Of a DNA stretch of 35,123 nucleotides, positions 18,372 through 26,252 are shown in pieces. The position numbers and the translations under genes were made by a program. Location: positions 1 to 35,123 of IMG/VR virus record IMGVR_UViG_3300046519_000239; one strand, given 5' to 3'. Numbering within the stretch: the stretch's first letter is position 1; each line of letters starts with the position of its first letter. The notes beneath the pieces were generated by a model. It was not told the DNA's origin. It worked only from the letters and a program-made list of their open reading frames with translations, and searched no databases. This DNA comes from a virus.

Positions 18372-19415
18372 TTAAAGCTGAACTACCTTGACTTCCTGTT
18401 TCGGTTTCTTCTTTTTGCCTTTGGCGGTGGCCTTGCCTTTCTTGCCGCCGTTGCATTCCACGGTTGTCGACCAGCCCGCCTGCGTAAACACCTGCTCGGT
18501 CATGTCCACCAGGTACTCGCCATCGAGCCCGGGCTTGAACCCGGATGCGTTAATCATTCGCTCGGCGAACAGGTCGGTGCGCCCGGGCATTTCCAGCCGC
18601 ACGCCTGCGGTCGAGCGATTGAACGCAGCGAGCCTGGCCTTGGCGGCCTGCTCGGCGGCTGTCTTATTCGGGTGGATATGCCGGTCGGTATGCACCGGCG
18701 GCAGGCCGTCCGGAGCGTCCTCGTTATCCAGGGTGACGACCGTCAGCTTTCCGGTCTTCTTGTCCTGATGCTTGGTCGACACGGCCTTGTGCGTGCTGTG
18801 ATCGCCGAGGCGGAACTGTTTACGAGTGACATCCCTTGGCGTGATCGTGACCACCCCCAGCGCCTTGCCGGACGCGCTCAAGCCTTCCTGACGCGGCTTG
18901 ACCAGCAACTTGCCGTCCGCGAGTTTCGCCGTGCAGTCGTATTTCTTAGCCAGGCGCGTAATGAAGTTGTAATCCGACTCGTTGAGCTGGTCGGCCCGGG
19001 GCACTTTCGTCGCCACGTCACACACCGGCTTCCAGCCGTTGCGCTGCGCAATGTCGCTGACAATGCGCGACAGCGGCACGTCTTCCCAACTGCCGCTGCG
19101 CGTGGTCTTGCCACTGCCGCGAAAGTCACTCGCCTTGCCCCGGATCACCAGCGCATCCGGAGGGCCGCCCCACTCGATTTCATCCACGGTGTACAAGCCG
19201 ATGCGGGTCAGTTTCTCCCCGGCGTACCCCAGAAAAATCTCCACGTTTGCGCCCCGGGTTGGCAGTGCAACCGCATTGTCGCGATCATCAATGCGCAACT
19301 CGAATTCGTCGGAGTCCATGCCCGGCTTGTCGGTCGTGCGCAGCAGCAACAGCCGGTCATTGATCAGCGCGGTGATGTCCTTGCTGTCGGCAATGATGCG
19401 AAATACAGGCGTCAT
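18372..19415 (-). CDS. D: P2 gpD-like tail/baseplate hub protein
   Basis: 347 residues from the ATG at 19415 (MTPVFRIIADSKDITALIND); the frame extends to 19517 through the terminator hairpin and is not used there. FELRIDDRDNAVALPTRGANVEIFLGY, LSRIVSDIAQRNGW and LNESDYNFITRLAKKYD are gpD/phage late control protein features. gpD forms the hub that connects tail tube and spike. The C-terminus has a Lys-rich tail (GGKKGKATAKGKKKKPKQE). It follows X, as in P2-like order. Confidence 0.9.
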   Translation of the reverse strand: MTPVFRIIADSKDITALINDRLLLLRTTDKPGMDSDEFELRIDDRDNAVALPTRGANVEIFLGYAGEKLTRIGLYTVDEIEWGGPPDALVIRGKASDFRGSGKTTRSGSWEDVPLSRIVSDIAQRNGWKPVCDVATKVPRADQLNESDYNFITRLAKKYDCTAKLADGKLLVKPRQEGLSASGKALGVVTITPRDVTRKQFRLGDHSTHKAVSTKHQDKKTGKLTVVTLDNEDAPDGLPPVHTDRHIHPNKTAAEQAAKARLAAFNRSTAGVRLEMPGRTDLFAERMINASGFKPGLDGEYLVDMTEQVFTQAGWSTTVECNGGKKGKATAKGKKKKPKQEVKVVQL

Positions 19416-19433
19416 GTCAGGTATCCAGAAACG

Positions 19434-19457
19434 AAAAACCCCGCTCAAGGCGGGGCT
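19434..19457 (-). terminator. Hairpin before gene D
   Basis: CCCCGC/GCGGGG stem followed by T5 on the minus strand. It shares the flank AGAAACGAAAAACCCCGC with the hairpin at 33251-33275. Confidence 0.75.
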
Positions 19458-19473
19458 AGGTGGAAGGGCTTGT

Positions 19474-19485
19474 GTTACGCGTAAC
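19474..19485. repeat. Dispersed palindrome GTTACGCGTAAC, copy 3
   Basis: Perfect copy between X and D, 17 bp beyond the hairpin. Confidence 0.85.
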
Positions 19486-19491
19486 GGATGA

Positions 19492-19698
19492 TCAATCCCA
19501 GAGCATGACCGCCTCATCTGTTGCGGCGGCCAGCTCGGGCAGTCTGATCAGCACACCGGAGCGGTAAGGCTGCACCTCATCGGCGAGCCCCTGATTGGCA
19601 TCAAGCACGGCCTCGACGGTGCCGTTCAGATGGCCGTAAAAGTTGAAACAGAGGGTGTCCAACAGATCCCCGTCAGACGTTCTGCAGATCGTCGCCAT
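19492..19698 (-). CDS. X: P2 gpX-like tail protein (LysM-type)
   Basis: 68 residues from the ATG at 19698 (MATICRTSDGDLLDTLCFNF). The pattern GDLLDTLCFNFYGHLNGTVEAVLDANQGLAD ... YRSGVLIRLPEL is the small LysM-like tail protein X of P2-type phages. It overlaps the end of U by 26 bp, indicating coupled translation. Confidence 0.9.
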   Translation of the reverse strand: MATICRTSDGDLLDTLCFNFYGHLNGTVEAVLDANQGLADEVQPYRSGVLIRLPELAAATDEAVMLWD

Positions 19699-20518
19699 AA
19701 CGCACAAACTCCAAAGTAAAACCCTGCTTGCGCGGAATACCGCCTTGCATCAAAAAGCCCTGTTCCTCGCTGACTTTCTTCAGGCACCAGTTCCCCAGCA
19801 CCTCGCCATAACCCGTGGTCAGGGCCAGCGGCACCAGCTGGGCGCCAATGCTGCGCAGGGTGTTGAGCTGCTTGATGCCACCTTTGAAGCCCGGAAACAC
19901 CGTGCCCTTGAGCGTTATGGTGTCCTCCCCCATACCGACCGCCTGTTGCGCCGGTCGACGCGTCAGACGCTCCTGAGACGCCCAGCGGAATTCACTGGAA
20001 CGACTCAGCTCGTCAAACGCCGCCGTGTCGAGGTTGAAATAGAACGGTTCAGATCCGGTGGTCAGCGGCTGCATGATCATCAGGTGTGCGAACGGCTTCA
20101 CCGCTTCGATTGCCGGGGTCTTGTTCTGGGCAAAAGAGGCGGTTGGCACAATGTTCGCCAGTGACGGGCTGATGTTGCCTGCCACCTTGTTGATGGCCGT
20201 ACTGGCCCGGGCGGCCTGTTCCTTGAGCACGCCCACCCGCTCATCGATCCCGGACACCGCCCGCGAGGCGCGGTTATAGGTCTCCACGACTGCGCCGACC
20301 TTCGCCTGTGCAGCATTGACCCCACGCATCACCCGCTGAAGCTTGGCGCCGACCGCAGGGCCAATGATCGGCAACCCTTCCAGCTCGGAGGCCGCGCCGC
20401 TGATTTCGCTGATGGCACCGTTGACCGGCCCCAGCATGCCGTCCAGGCTGCGCCGCCCCGTTTCCCCGGCCGAGGCGAGGTATTTCAACCCCGCCTGCAT
20501 TTGTTCCATGTAGGGCAT
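19673..20518 (-). CDS. U: P2 gpU-like tail protein with N-terminal extension
   Basis: 281 residues from the ATG at 20518 with a GGGAGGGG site. The C-terminal part (HLMIMQPLTTGSEPFYFNLD ... RWASQERLTRRPAQQAVG ... ITLKGTVFPGFKGGIKQL, CLKKVSEEQGFLMQGGIPRKQGFTLEF) is gpU, the tail terminator-type protein. The first 120 residues are an added Ala/Gly-rich segment, so the protein is longer than P2 gpU (about 160 residues). The stop overlaps X. Confidence 0.88.
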   Translation of the reverse strand: MPYMEQMQAGLKYLASAGETGRRSLDGMLGPVNGAISEISGAASELEGLPIIGPAVGAKLQRVMRGVNAAQAKVGAVVETYNRASRAVSGIDERVGVLKEQAARASTAINKVAGNISPSLANIVPTASFAQNKTPAIEAVKPFAHLMIMQPLTTGSEPFYFNLDTAAFDELSRSSEFRWASQERLTRRPAQQAVGMGEDTITLKGTVFPGFKGGIKQLNTLRSIGAQLVPLALTTGYGEVLGNWCLKKVSEEQGFLMQGGIPRKQGFTLEFVRYGDDLQNV

Positions 20519-20529
20519 GACCCCTCCCG

Positions 20530-23406
20530 TTAAACGTGCGGTTCGTCGTACAGCTTGGAGCGCTCCAGCTGGGCACTGATGTCGCGCTGTTGCTGTTGAA
20601 GGTAAGGCTGTAGCTCTTGGGCCCACTGGCGAGGGTCTTTAACATCCCCCTGCACCGTGATGGTCAGCGGCGCGTGAATCTCCACCTTCTGCTCTACCTT
20701 GGCCTGCATGGGCTTGGCCGGTGGCTCTGCTTTCGGCGCCAAGGGCGCGGCGCTCGGTGCTGCCGGTTTCGGGGTCAGCGCTTTGGCGACATCCCCCAAG
20801 GCCGGGCCGCTCGATGCCGCCACTTCGTTACGCGTAACGAGCGGTTGTGCCGGCGGAATTCGAGGCGCCATCATCAACAGCGGACCCAGCGGCGGCCGGG
20901 TGGGTTGACCCGGCAGCGGAACCACCGGCGGCGCCGATGCCAGCACTGGCCGATCAGTCTCAAGGATCGATCTTGGACGTTCCACCGGCGCGACCGGATC
21001 GTTACGCGTAACGAGTGACCGACCTTCGCGCTTGGCCTCCAGCTCGGCTTTCATGCGGTCCAGACTTGGAACCTCGGGGCCCACACGCTCGCCCGCAGGC
21101 GGCGCCGCCTGGGCCACCTGCACCTCGGGTTCATCGGGTCCGCCAAACAGGGCTTTACCGACCGTACCACCCAGCGCGGCACCGCCCTGACTTCCCAGCC
21201 AGGCGCCAATCATGCCGCCAATGGCTGTGCCAATGATCGGCACTATCGAGCCGATGGCCGCACCCGCCGCCGCACCTGCCAGCGTGCCCGCAGCGGAACC
21301 CGCCGCCGTGCCGTAGCCTTCGGCCTTTTCATCCCGGGTTTGCGCCGTTTCGTACACTTCCTTTGCGTTCACGGCCGCGTCAAACAGAGCCCCCGCCAGA
21401 TTGCCTTTGCCCTCCACGCGCCCAGCATGGGCGGCGCTCACCGTCCTGCCCGGCGTTGGAGCCAGCGAAGCCACGGGGGCCAGCGGTGCCAGTGAAGTGA
21501 TCGGCGCCCTGGGGGTGACTGTCGCCCCGGGCGTGCTGGTCGGCGGCCGCCAGTCGCTCAGGCGCCTTGGCGCTTCCGGCGTTGAACTACCGGCATACAC
21601 ACGCATGCGCGGTTTGGGCGAAGCCGCAGGCGGCGACGTAACGACCGGCGCCACGTCGACCGGACCCCGGCGCCACCAGCGCTTGCGTGGATTCTTCTTG
21701 CCCTCGGCACCGGCCGCAGAGCCCACACCAGCACCACCCACACCCGCGCCGCCCAGTGCCGCCATGTTGGTGACGATCACTTTTTGCGGGGTGTTGGGGT
21801 CGCCCATCAGGGTGCCGCGCCCGACGTTCATCAGGCCACGGGCAATTTTCGCCGAGTTGATAAGCCCTTTCAGAGCCAGCCAGCCAGCGATGGCCGCGCC
21901 TACACCGCCCACGACCTGAAGCGAACTGTCAGAGAGACCGCCCAAGCTGCGGGCAACGCTGGTCAGCCCCGAGGCCACGGCGTCGGTGGCCGGTGCAATT
22001 GCGTCACCCACCGAGCGCAGGCCGTCATCCATGCTTTGCCCGACTTCTTTCCACATCTGCGCCGAGGCGCTGCGGCGCTCAGCCAGGTTCTTGTCCAGAA
22101 TCCCCGAAGCCTCGCGGGAATCCTTTTTCAGCGTCTCGTACAGCTCCTTGTTCTGCATGAAAGCGGTCAGCGCGGCTTTCACCTGCATGTCCGCAAACAG
22201 ATCACCGGTGCGCAGCGCCTGTTCCAGCGAGTTCATCATGGCCTTGGCTTTCGCCGGGTCGGCCTCCTTGCTGATCTTGGCCGTGGCCTCGGCCATCTGC
22301 TTGGCCTTCTCCGGGTCGACCTTCTCAATGTATTTCTGAGCCAGCGCAAAACTGGATTCGACCGTGGACATGCCTTTTTGCAGGCCGGTTTCCATCGACT
22401 TCTGATAGTCGATCCCGGCCTTTTTGTACGCGGTTACAGTGTCGTTTGAGCCGATCTTTTCGACCCAGTTTTTGAAGTTGTTGGCCGCCTCGTCCGCGCT
22501 GCCCGCTGTTTTCATCTGCACTTGCAGGATCGCGCCCAGCTGGCTGACGGAATCCATGCCGGTGATGCCCAGCTTGCCCATGCTCGCCAGCAGTTCAGGG
22601 AACCATCGCGCCATGTCGCTGGCTTCGAAGCTGCCCGCCTGCCCCTGATAGGCGATGGCCTCAAGCGCCTGTTGCATCACCTTGGGGTCGCTGATCTTGG
22701 CGTTCTGGCCCAGGGCGTTGATCATCTTCGCCGTGTCCGCGCCGTCTGCACCCTGCCCGACCACAAACTTGGCGGCCGTGGGTGCGTAGCTGATGGCGTC
22801 TTTCAACTCCATACCGGCGCCCACCAGGGCGTTTACCACCTCGGCCACATCGTTTCGGGCCATGCCCGTATCACGCGATGTCTGGATGATGGTTTTCGAC
22901 ATCTGCGCTTCTTGCGGGGTGTTTGCCACGCCAGCCTTGATCGCGATGTCACGAATAATTGCACCGTAATCGGCGCTGATTTTGGTCGGGATTGCCGCCA
23001 TGGCCGTGGCGGCCACCGTCGCACCGACTGTGCTTTTGAGCCCTGCCCGTCCCTGCTCGATCTGCTGTCGACCCTTGGCCTTCAGCTCGGCAGCGCGTGC
23101 CGTGCGGCCCATGGCCTCATAGGCCTTGCCCAGCCTGCTGACCTCAACCCCCTGCGCCTTGAGCGCCGAGAGATTGGCGTTAAGCCGGGAAAGCAACATG
23201 GACGCACCCACCGACCCGGTATCGTGCGCCCGCTTCCATTCATCCCGAAGTTTGATGGTCTCGCCGATGGTGCTTTGCAGGATGCGCGCTTTCGCGCCCT
23301 TGTCGTCGAGGGCCTTAATCTTGCTCTCAACTTCCTTGAAGGCCTTGCCGACCGTGGCACTTACGGCACCACCAATCACGAGGCCGAGTTTCAAGCTTTC
23401 CGCCAT
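20530..23406 (-). CDS. T: Tail tape measure protein
   Basis: About 958 residues from the ATG at 23406 (MAESLKLGLVIGGAVSATVG). The N-terminal third has the phage tail tape measure TP901-type core (SRDTGMARNDVAEVVNALVGAGMELKDA, GADTAKMINALGQNAK, FKNWVEKIGS). The middle has Gly/Ala membrane-like stretches (AAGSAAGTLAGAAAGAAIG). The C-terminal 200 residues are Pro-rich and unstructured, and they hold two perfect GTTACGCGTAAC sites. It sets tail length and is thought to help DNA pass the membrane. Length fits a tail of moderate size. Confidence 0.92.
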   Translation of the reverse strand: MAESLKLGLVIGGAVSATVGKAFKEVESKIKALDDKGAKARILQSTIGETIKLRDEWKRAHDTGSVGASMLLSRLNANLSALKAQGVEVSRLGKAYEAMGRTARAAELKAKGRQQIEQGRAGLKSTVGATVAATAMAAIPTKISADYGAIIRDIAIKAGVANTPQEAQMSKTIIQTSRDTGMARNDVAEVVNALVGAGMELKDAISYAPTAAKFVVGQGADGADTAKMINALGQNAKISDPKVMQQALEAIAYQGQAGSFEASDMARWFPELLASMGKLGITGMDSVSQLGAILQVQMKTAGSADEAANNFKNWVEKIGSNDTVTAYKKAGIDYQKSMETGLQKGMSTVESSFALAQKYIEKVDPEKAKQMAEATAKISKEADPAKAKAMMNSLEQALRTGDLFADMQVKAALTAFMQNKELYETLKKDSREASGILDKNLAERRSASAQMWKEVGQSMDDGLRSVGDAIAPATDAVASGLTSVARSLGGLSDSSLQVVGGVGAAIAGWLALKGLINSAKIARGLMNVGRGTLMGDPNTPQKVIVTNMAALGGAGVGGAGVGSAAGAEGKKNPRKRWWRRGPVDVAPVVTSPPAASPKPRMRVYAGSSTPEAPRRLSDWRPPTSTPGATVTPRAPITSLAPLAPVASLAPTPGRTVSAAHAGRVEGKGNLAGALFDAAVNAKEVYETAQTRDEKAEGYGTAAGSAAGTLAGAAAGAAIGSIVPIIGTAIGGMIGAWLGSQGGAALGGTVGKALFGGPDEPEVQVAQAAPPAGERVGPEVPSLDRMKAELEAKREGRSLVTRNDPVAPVERPRSILETDRPVLASAPPVVPLPGQPTRPPLGPLLMMAPRIPPAQPLVTRNEVAASSGPALGDVAKALTPKPAAPSAAPLAPKAEPPAKPMQAKVEQKVEIHAPLTITVQGDVKDPRQWAQELQPYLQQQQRDISAQLERSKLYDEPHV
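20827..20838. repeat. Dispersed palindrome GTTACGCGTAAC, copy 4 (in tape measure gene)
   Basis: Perfect copy, translated as VTRN in a Pro-rich linker. Confidence 0.85.
21001..21012. repeat. Dispersed palindrome GTTACGCGTAAC, copy 5 (in tape measure gene)
   Basis: Perfect copy 174 bp from copy 4, again translated as VTRN; 174 bp keeps the reading frame. Confidence 0.85.
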
Positions 23407-23433
23407 ACCGCCACCCACCCGAAAAAAAGGGGC

Positions 23434-23535
23434 TCAGTCCGTGAGCCACCAAAGCATTTCATTGAACGGCATCGCCAGTATCTCGGCAGCGGAAAACCCG
23501 GTTTCCGCTGCCAAGCGTTTGGCCGCCAGTTTCAT
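23434..23535 (-). CDS. P2 gpE'-like small tail protein
   Basis: 33 residues: MKLAAKRLAAETGFSAAEIL followed by AMPFNEMLWWLTD. The helix and the PFNEMLWW motif match the GpE family, a tail assembly chaperone tail often made as a frameshifted extension of E in P2 phages. Here it has its own ATG 10 bases after the E stop. Its frame is +1 (or -2) relative to E and is open back across the E stop. A short stem (GGCTC/GAGCC) plus seven T overlaps its end. Confidence 0.75.
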   Translation of the reverse strand: MKLAAKRLAAETGFSAAEILAMPFNEMLWWLTD

Positions 23536-23545
23536 GGTCTGCGGG

Positions 23546-23857
23546 TTACAGTTCGTCCTCGCTGACCAGACGAAAATAGCCTTCCTGCAAACGGCGGTAA
23601 TCGCGCTCTTTCAGCGCCTCGATGTCGTTTACATGCGCCTCGGTCAGGGTGGCGAACAGGTTCAGTTCGTGCTTTTCGTTGTCGCCCCCGGCCAGATCCT
23701 TGGCGGTGCGGTTGTCCTTGATGCTCGGCGCGCGCATCGACAGCTTGTCGACGGTGATACCGTTGACCGTTGACTTGTACTTGAGGGTGATGCTCATCCC
23801 CTGCTCGGTCTCTTTGAGCCAGCTCGGGAGCTGTTTTGCATCTGCTGCTTGCGTCAT
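23546..23857 (-). CDS. E: Tail assembly chaperone (P2 gpE-like)
   Basis: 103 residues; MTQAADAKQLPSWLKETEQG, then LKYKSTVNGITVDKLSMRAPSIKDNRTA and a helical part ending ERDYRRLQEGYF. The strand-rich middle with RxPxxKD(N/R)xxA is the usual pattern of P2-type gpE. It lies between tube and tape measure, the standard chaperone position; the protein assists tape-measure/tube assembly and is absent from virions. Confidence 0.85.
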   Translation of the reverse strand: MTQAADAKQLPSWLKETEQGMSITLKYKSTVNGITVDKLSMRAPSIKDNRTAKDLAGGDNEKHELNLFATLTEAHVNDIEALKERDYRRLQEGYFRLVSEDEL

Positions 23858-23866
23858 GTTCTTTCC

Positions 23867-24370
23867 TTACAGGCCCAGGGCGGTGCGTTCAGCTGCCAGT
23901 TGATCCACGCCGTCAATGACGCGGACGTTGTTCACCATGTCGATTTCGTGAATCACGCGGCCGTCGATTTCCAACTTGTAATAAACCAGCGACATGTTGT
24001 GTTTCATCTCGGCCTTGTCGCCCGGCTTCCAGTCGCCCGGGTCGATCTCCTTGATACCGCCACGCATGGTGACAACCACCGCCGAGACAGCGCCTTTCAG
24101 GCCCTTGAAAGCACCACGAAACACCGCGTTTGCCGCCGTGCGATCCGCCAGGCCGAAAAACTTCAGCGACTCGCGGCGAATGCCGTTTGTGACAAACCCG
24201 GATTCCAGTTTTTCCAGACCCATGTCCATTTCGATTTCGCCCGCCATGCCGCCGCCTCGATAGGCCTCGGTCTTGACGGTCAGCTTGGGCAGGGTCAGCG
24301 AAGGTACGTCGCCGGTGAAGCTCACACCGTCCAGGAACAGGTTGGTGTTAGAGAGGACTTGAGGAATCAT
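23867..24370 (-). CDS. FII: Major tail tube protein (P2 FII)
   Basis: 167 residues, starting MIPQVLSNTNLFLDGVSFTG. The blocks VPSLTLPKLTVKTEAYRGGGM, GEIEMDMGLEKLESGF and YYKLEIDGRVIHEIDMVNNV are characteristic of the contractile tail tube family. It polymerises inside the sheath. The gap to the sheath gene is 11 bp. Confidence 0.95.
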   Translation of the reverse strand: MIPQVLSNTNLFLDGVSFTGDVPSLTLPKLTVKTEAYRGGGMAGEIEMDMGLEKLESGFVTNGIRRESLKFFGLADRTAANAVFRGAFKGLKGAVSAVVVTMRGGIKEIDPGDWKPGDKAEMKHNMSLVYYKLEIDGRVIHEIDMVNNVRVIDGVDQLAAERTALGL

Positions 24371-24381
24371 TCAGACGCTCC

Positions 24382-25554
24382 TTACGCGGCTTCGAGGACT
24401 TCGGTAATCCATTGATCGGTCACTTCCACGCGGAAGTTCGGGTTTTCAGCAGGCGGGACATCGGTAAAGCGAATGTTCCAATAAACCTTGCCCTGCGAGA
24501 GCTGGCTGGCCGTGTTCAACTCGGTGTCCGCGTAGACCTCAAAGTTGATGATCGCGCCTTGGTTCTTCAGGTCGCGCATGAACGATTGCAGGCCGTCCGT
24601 AACATCCTTGACATAGGTCTTGGTGATCGAGCGGTCAACGGCCCATTTGTGGCCCGCCAGAATCGCGTCCATGACGATATCCATGGTCCGCACACGGGTA
24701 ACGAACGACCATTTCGCATCGCTGGACATGGTGCGGTTACCCCAGAGGCGGTAACCGTCATCGCGAATGATGGTGGTGATATTCGCGTTATTGAGCAGGT
24801 TGGCCCGGCAGGTTTCGTCACCGTCCAGGAATTCAACCGGGCGCGTGGTGCCGGTGATGCCGACCATTTCCTTGTTGGACGGCGAGGCCCAGAAACCGTA
24901 CTCGCTGTCGGTGTAGGCAAACATGCCCGCCGCCCATGCCGACGCCGGAGCATCCACGGTCGCGCTCGCCCCGGTGTCCCAGAACTGCACACCCGGATCG
25001 ACCATGAACACGCGCTTGCTGCCGAAGTTATCGGCGTAGTCCATGGCCGCCTCGTCCGTGGTGCCGGGACCGTCGATGATCGCGATGGCGCGCAGCTTGC
25101 CCGCCAGCGCATCCAGCGCCGTCGCCACCGCTAGTGTGGCGGTGTGCTTGGGCGCGATCAGAAGACGCGGCTGGGCGTTGAACTTGCTCTTGCCGTCCAG
25201 CAGGCCTTGCAGGCCGGTACGTTTGCCGTCAGCCAGGACGCCGCCGATGATGGCCGAGGTCTGGGCCGCCGCTTCGCTGACCGTGGCAACGCCACAACCG
25301 ACGATCACGGCCTTGGCGCGCACAAAGATCGCCTGACAGGCCTTGGTGATCGCCGAATCAGCGCCCCATGCGGCAATCGCTTCGCGCTCACTGGTGATCA
25401 GCTTCAGCTCGTTTGCCGATGCCAGCGGCGTGCTGTTCGCGCCCGGGCCCGGGGTGAAGGTGTCACACAGCCCGATGATCGAGGAAGACGGCAGGGAAAT
25501 GGTGCGCGCACCGTTGTCGACGTTCGTTACGGTAACGCCGTGATAGAAACTCAT
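24382..25554 (-). CDS. FI: Tail sheath protein (P2 FI)
   Basis: 390 residues beginning MSFYHGVTVTNVDNGARTIS. SSSIIGLCDTFTPG, TVSEAAAQTSAIIGG, AMDYADNFGSKRVFMVDPGVQF and NATHFIDDGYRLWG-like (here TIIRDDGYRLWGNRTMSSD) blocks are the phage tail sheath fold. It contracts to drive the tube into the host. Its start carries an 11-bp palindrome variant, GTTACGGTAAC (25526-25536). Confidence 0.96.
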   Translation of the reverse strand: MSFYHGVTVTNVDNGARTISLPSSSIIGLCDTFTPGPGANSTPLASANELKLITSEREAIAAWGADSAITKACQAIFVRAKAVIVGCGVATVSEAAAQTSAIIGGVLADGKRTGLQGLLDGKSKFNAQPRLLIAPKHTATLAVATALDALAGKLRAIAIIDGPGTTDEAAMDYADNFGSKRVFMVDPGVQFWDTGASATVDAPASAWAAGMFAYTDSEYGFWASPSNKEMVGITGTTRPVEFLDGDETCRANLLNNANITTIIRDDGYRLWGNRTMSSDAKWSFVTRVRTMDIVMDAILAGHKWAVDRSITKTYVKDVTDGLQSFMRDLKNQGAIINFEVYADTELNTASQLSQGKVYWNIRFTDVPPAENPNFRVEVTDQWITEVLEAA

Positions 25555-25574
25555 AGAGCCAATCTCCAGATGTG

Positions 25575-25598
25575 AAAAAGCCCCGCATGGCGAGGCTT
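25575..25598 (-). terminator. Hairpin before the sheath gene
   Basis: Stem around 25580-25586/25590-25596 followed by T5 on the minus strand, 20 bp upstream of the sheath ATG; one mismatch. Probably an attenuator between fibre and sheath modules. Confidence 0.6.
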
Positions 25599-25622
25599 GG
25601 GAAAAACAGGACAGGAACGAAA

Positions 25623-25645
25623 ACGCCCCGGGTTACGGGGCGTTC
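25623..25645 (-). terminator. Second hairpin between fibre chaperone and sheath
   Basis: Perfect AACGCCCC/GGGGCGTT stem with a short T run; it forms a tandem pair with the hairpin at 25575-25598. Confidence 0.7.
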
Positions 25646-25673
25646 AGTGGGAAATGCAGGGCACGGACAAAGC

Positions 25674-26249
25674 CTACTTGCTCGGCCAGCTAGCGGCCTG
25701 CACCTGCTCGACGATCACAGCCTGGCTAATGCGCACCTCCAGCGCCGCCTTCTTGGCCAACGCGGCATTGCGCGCACTCAGCGAGTCATTGCCGACCGCC
25801 TGCACTTGAGTTGCCGTGTGCATTCGGTACGTGCCAGAACCCGAAGAATCGACACACCACACCGGCGTTTCCCAGCCCTCGGCCGGAGCCGACAGCGAGG
25901 ACAGCACCGCCGCCATCAGGTTGGATTGATCGGTGGCCTGTGACGGGTATGTATGTGAAGCACCCAGGGCGCTGCTGCTAAAACCACCGACAATCTCGGC
26001 CGCACATGCGGTGCTGATTTCCGCCAGCTTGGCCGCCTTGACCTGATCAAGGGTCACAGGAGAATCAAGCGGCGAGGCGGACAACACCAAGCGGTCGGTC
26101 ACCCAACGGGGTTCATTGGCATTGGCCTCCCACTCGTCCGGGGTCAGCGTTACCAGCAGCTCCGCGTCAGGCAGGACGCAATCAAACGCGGACGTGTCGA
26201 ACCAGCCAATCACCTTTCGGGTGATGGGGTCAAAGTAAGCGTATTGCAT
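25674..26249 (-). CDS. Tail fibre assembly/attachment protein (DUF4376-like)
   Basis: 191 residues, MQYAYFDPITRKVIGWFDTS at the start (tail-fibre-chaperone type beta domain). From residue about 75, AKLAEISTACAAEIVGGFSSSALGASHTYPSQATDQSNL is the DUF4376 pattern (helix then YP-S-x-x-x-DQxNL). It is placed directly after the fibre gene (3-bp gap), so it most likely helps fold or cap that fibre. Confidence 0.85.
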   Translation of the reverse strand: MQYAYFDPITRKVIGWFDTSAFDCVLPDAELLVTLTPDEWEANANEPRWVTDRLVLSASPLDSPVTLDQVKAAKLAEISTACAAEIVGGFSSSALGASHTYPSQATDQSNLMAAVLSSLSAPAEGWETPVWCVDSSGSGTYRMHTATQVQAVGNDSLSARNAALAKKAALEVRISQAVIVEQVQAASWPSK

Positions 26250-26252
26250 GAA

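Noticed and set aside
18342-19484. Plus-strand 380-codon frame opposite gene D
   Set aside because: Antisense to a clear gpD; no start signal and no protein-like features.
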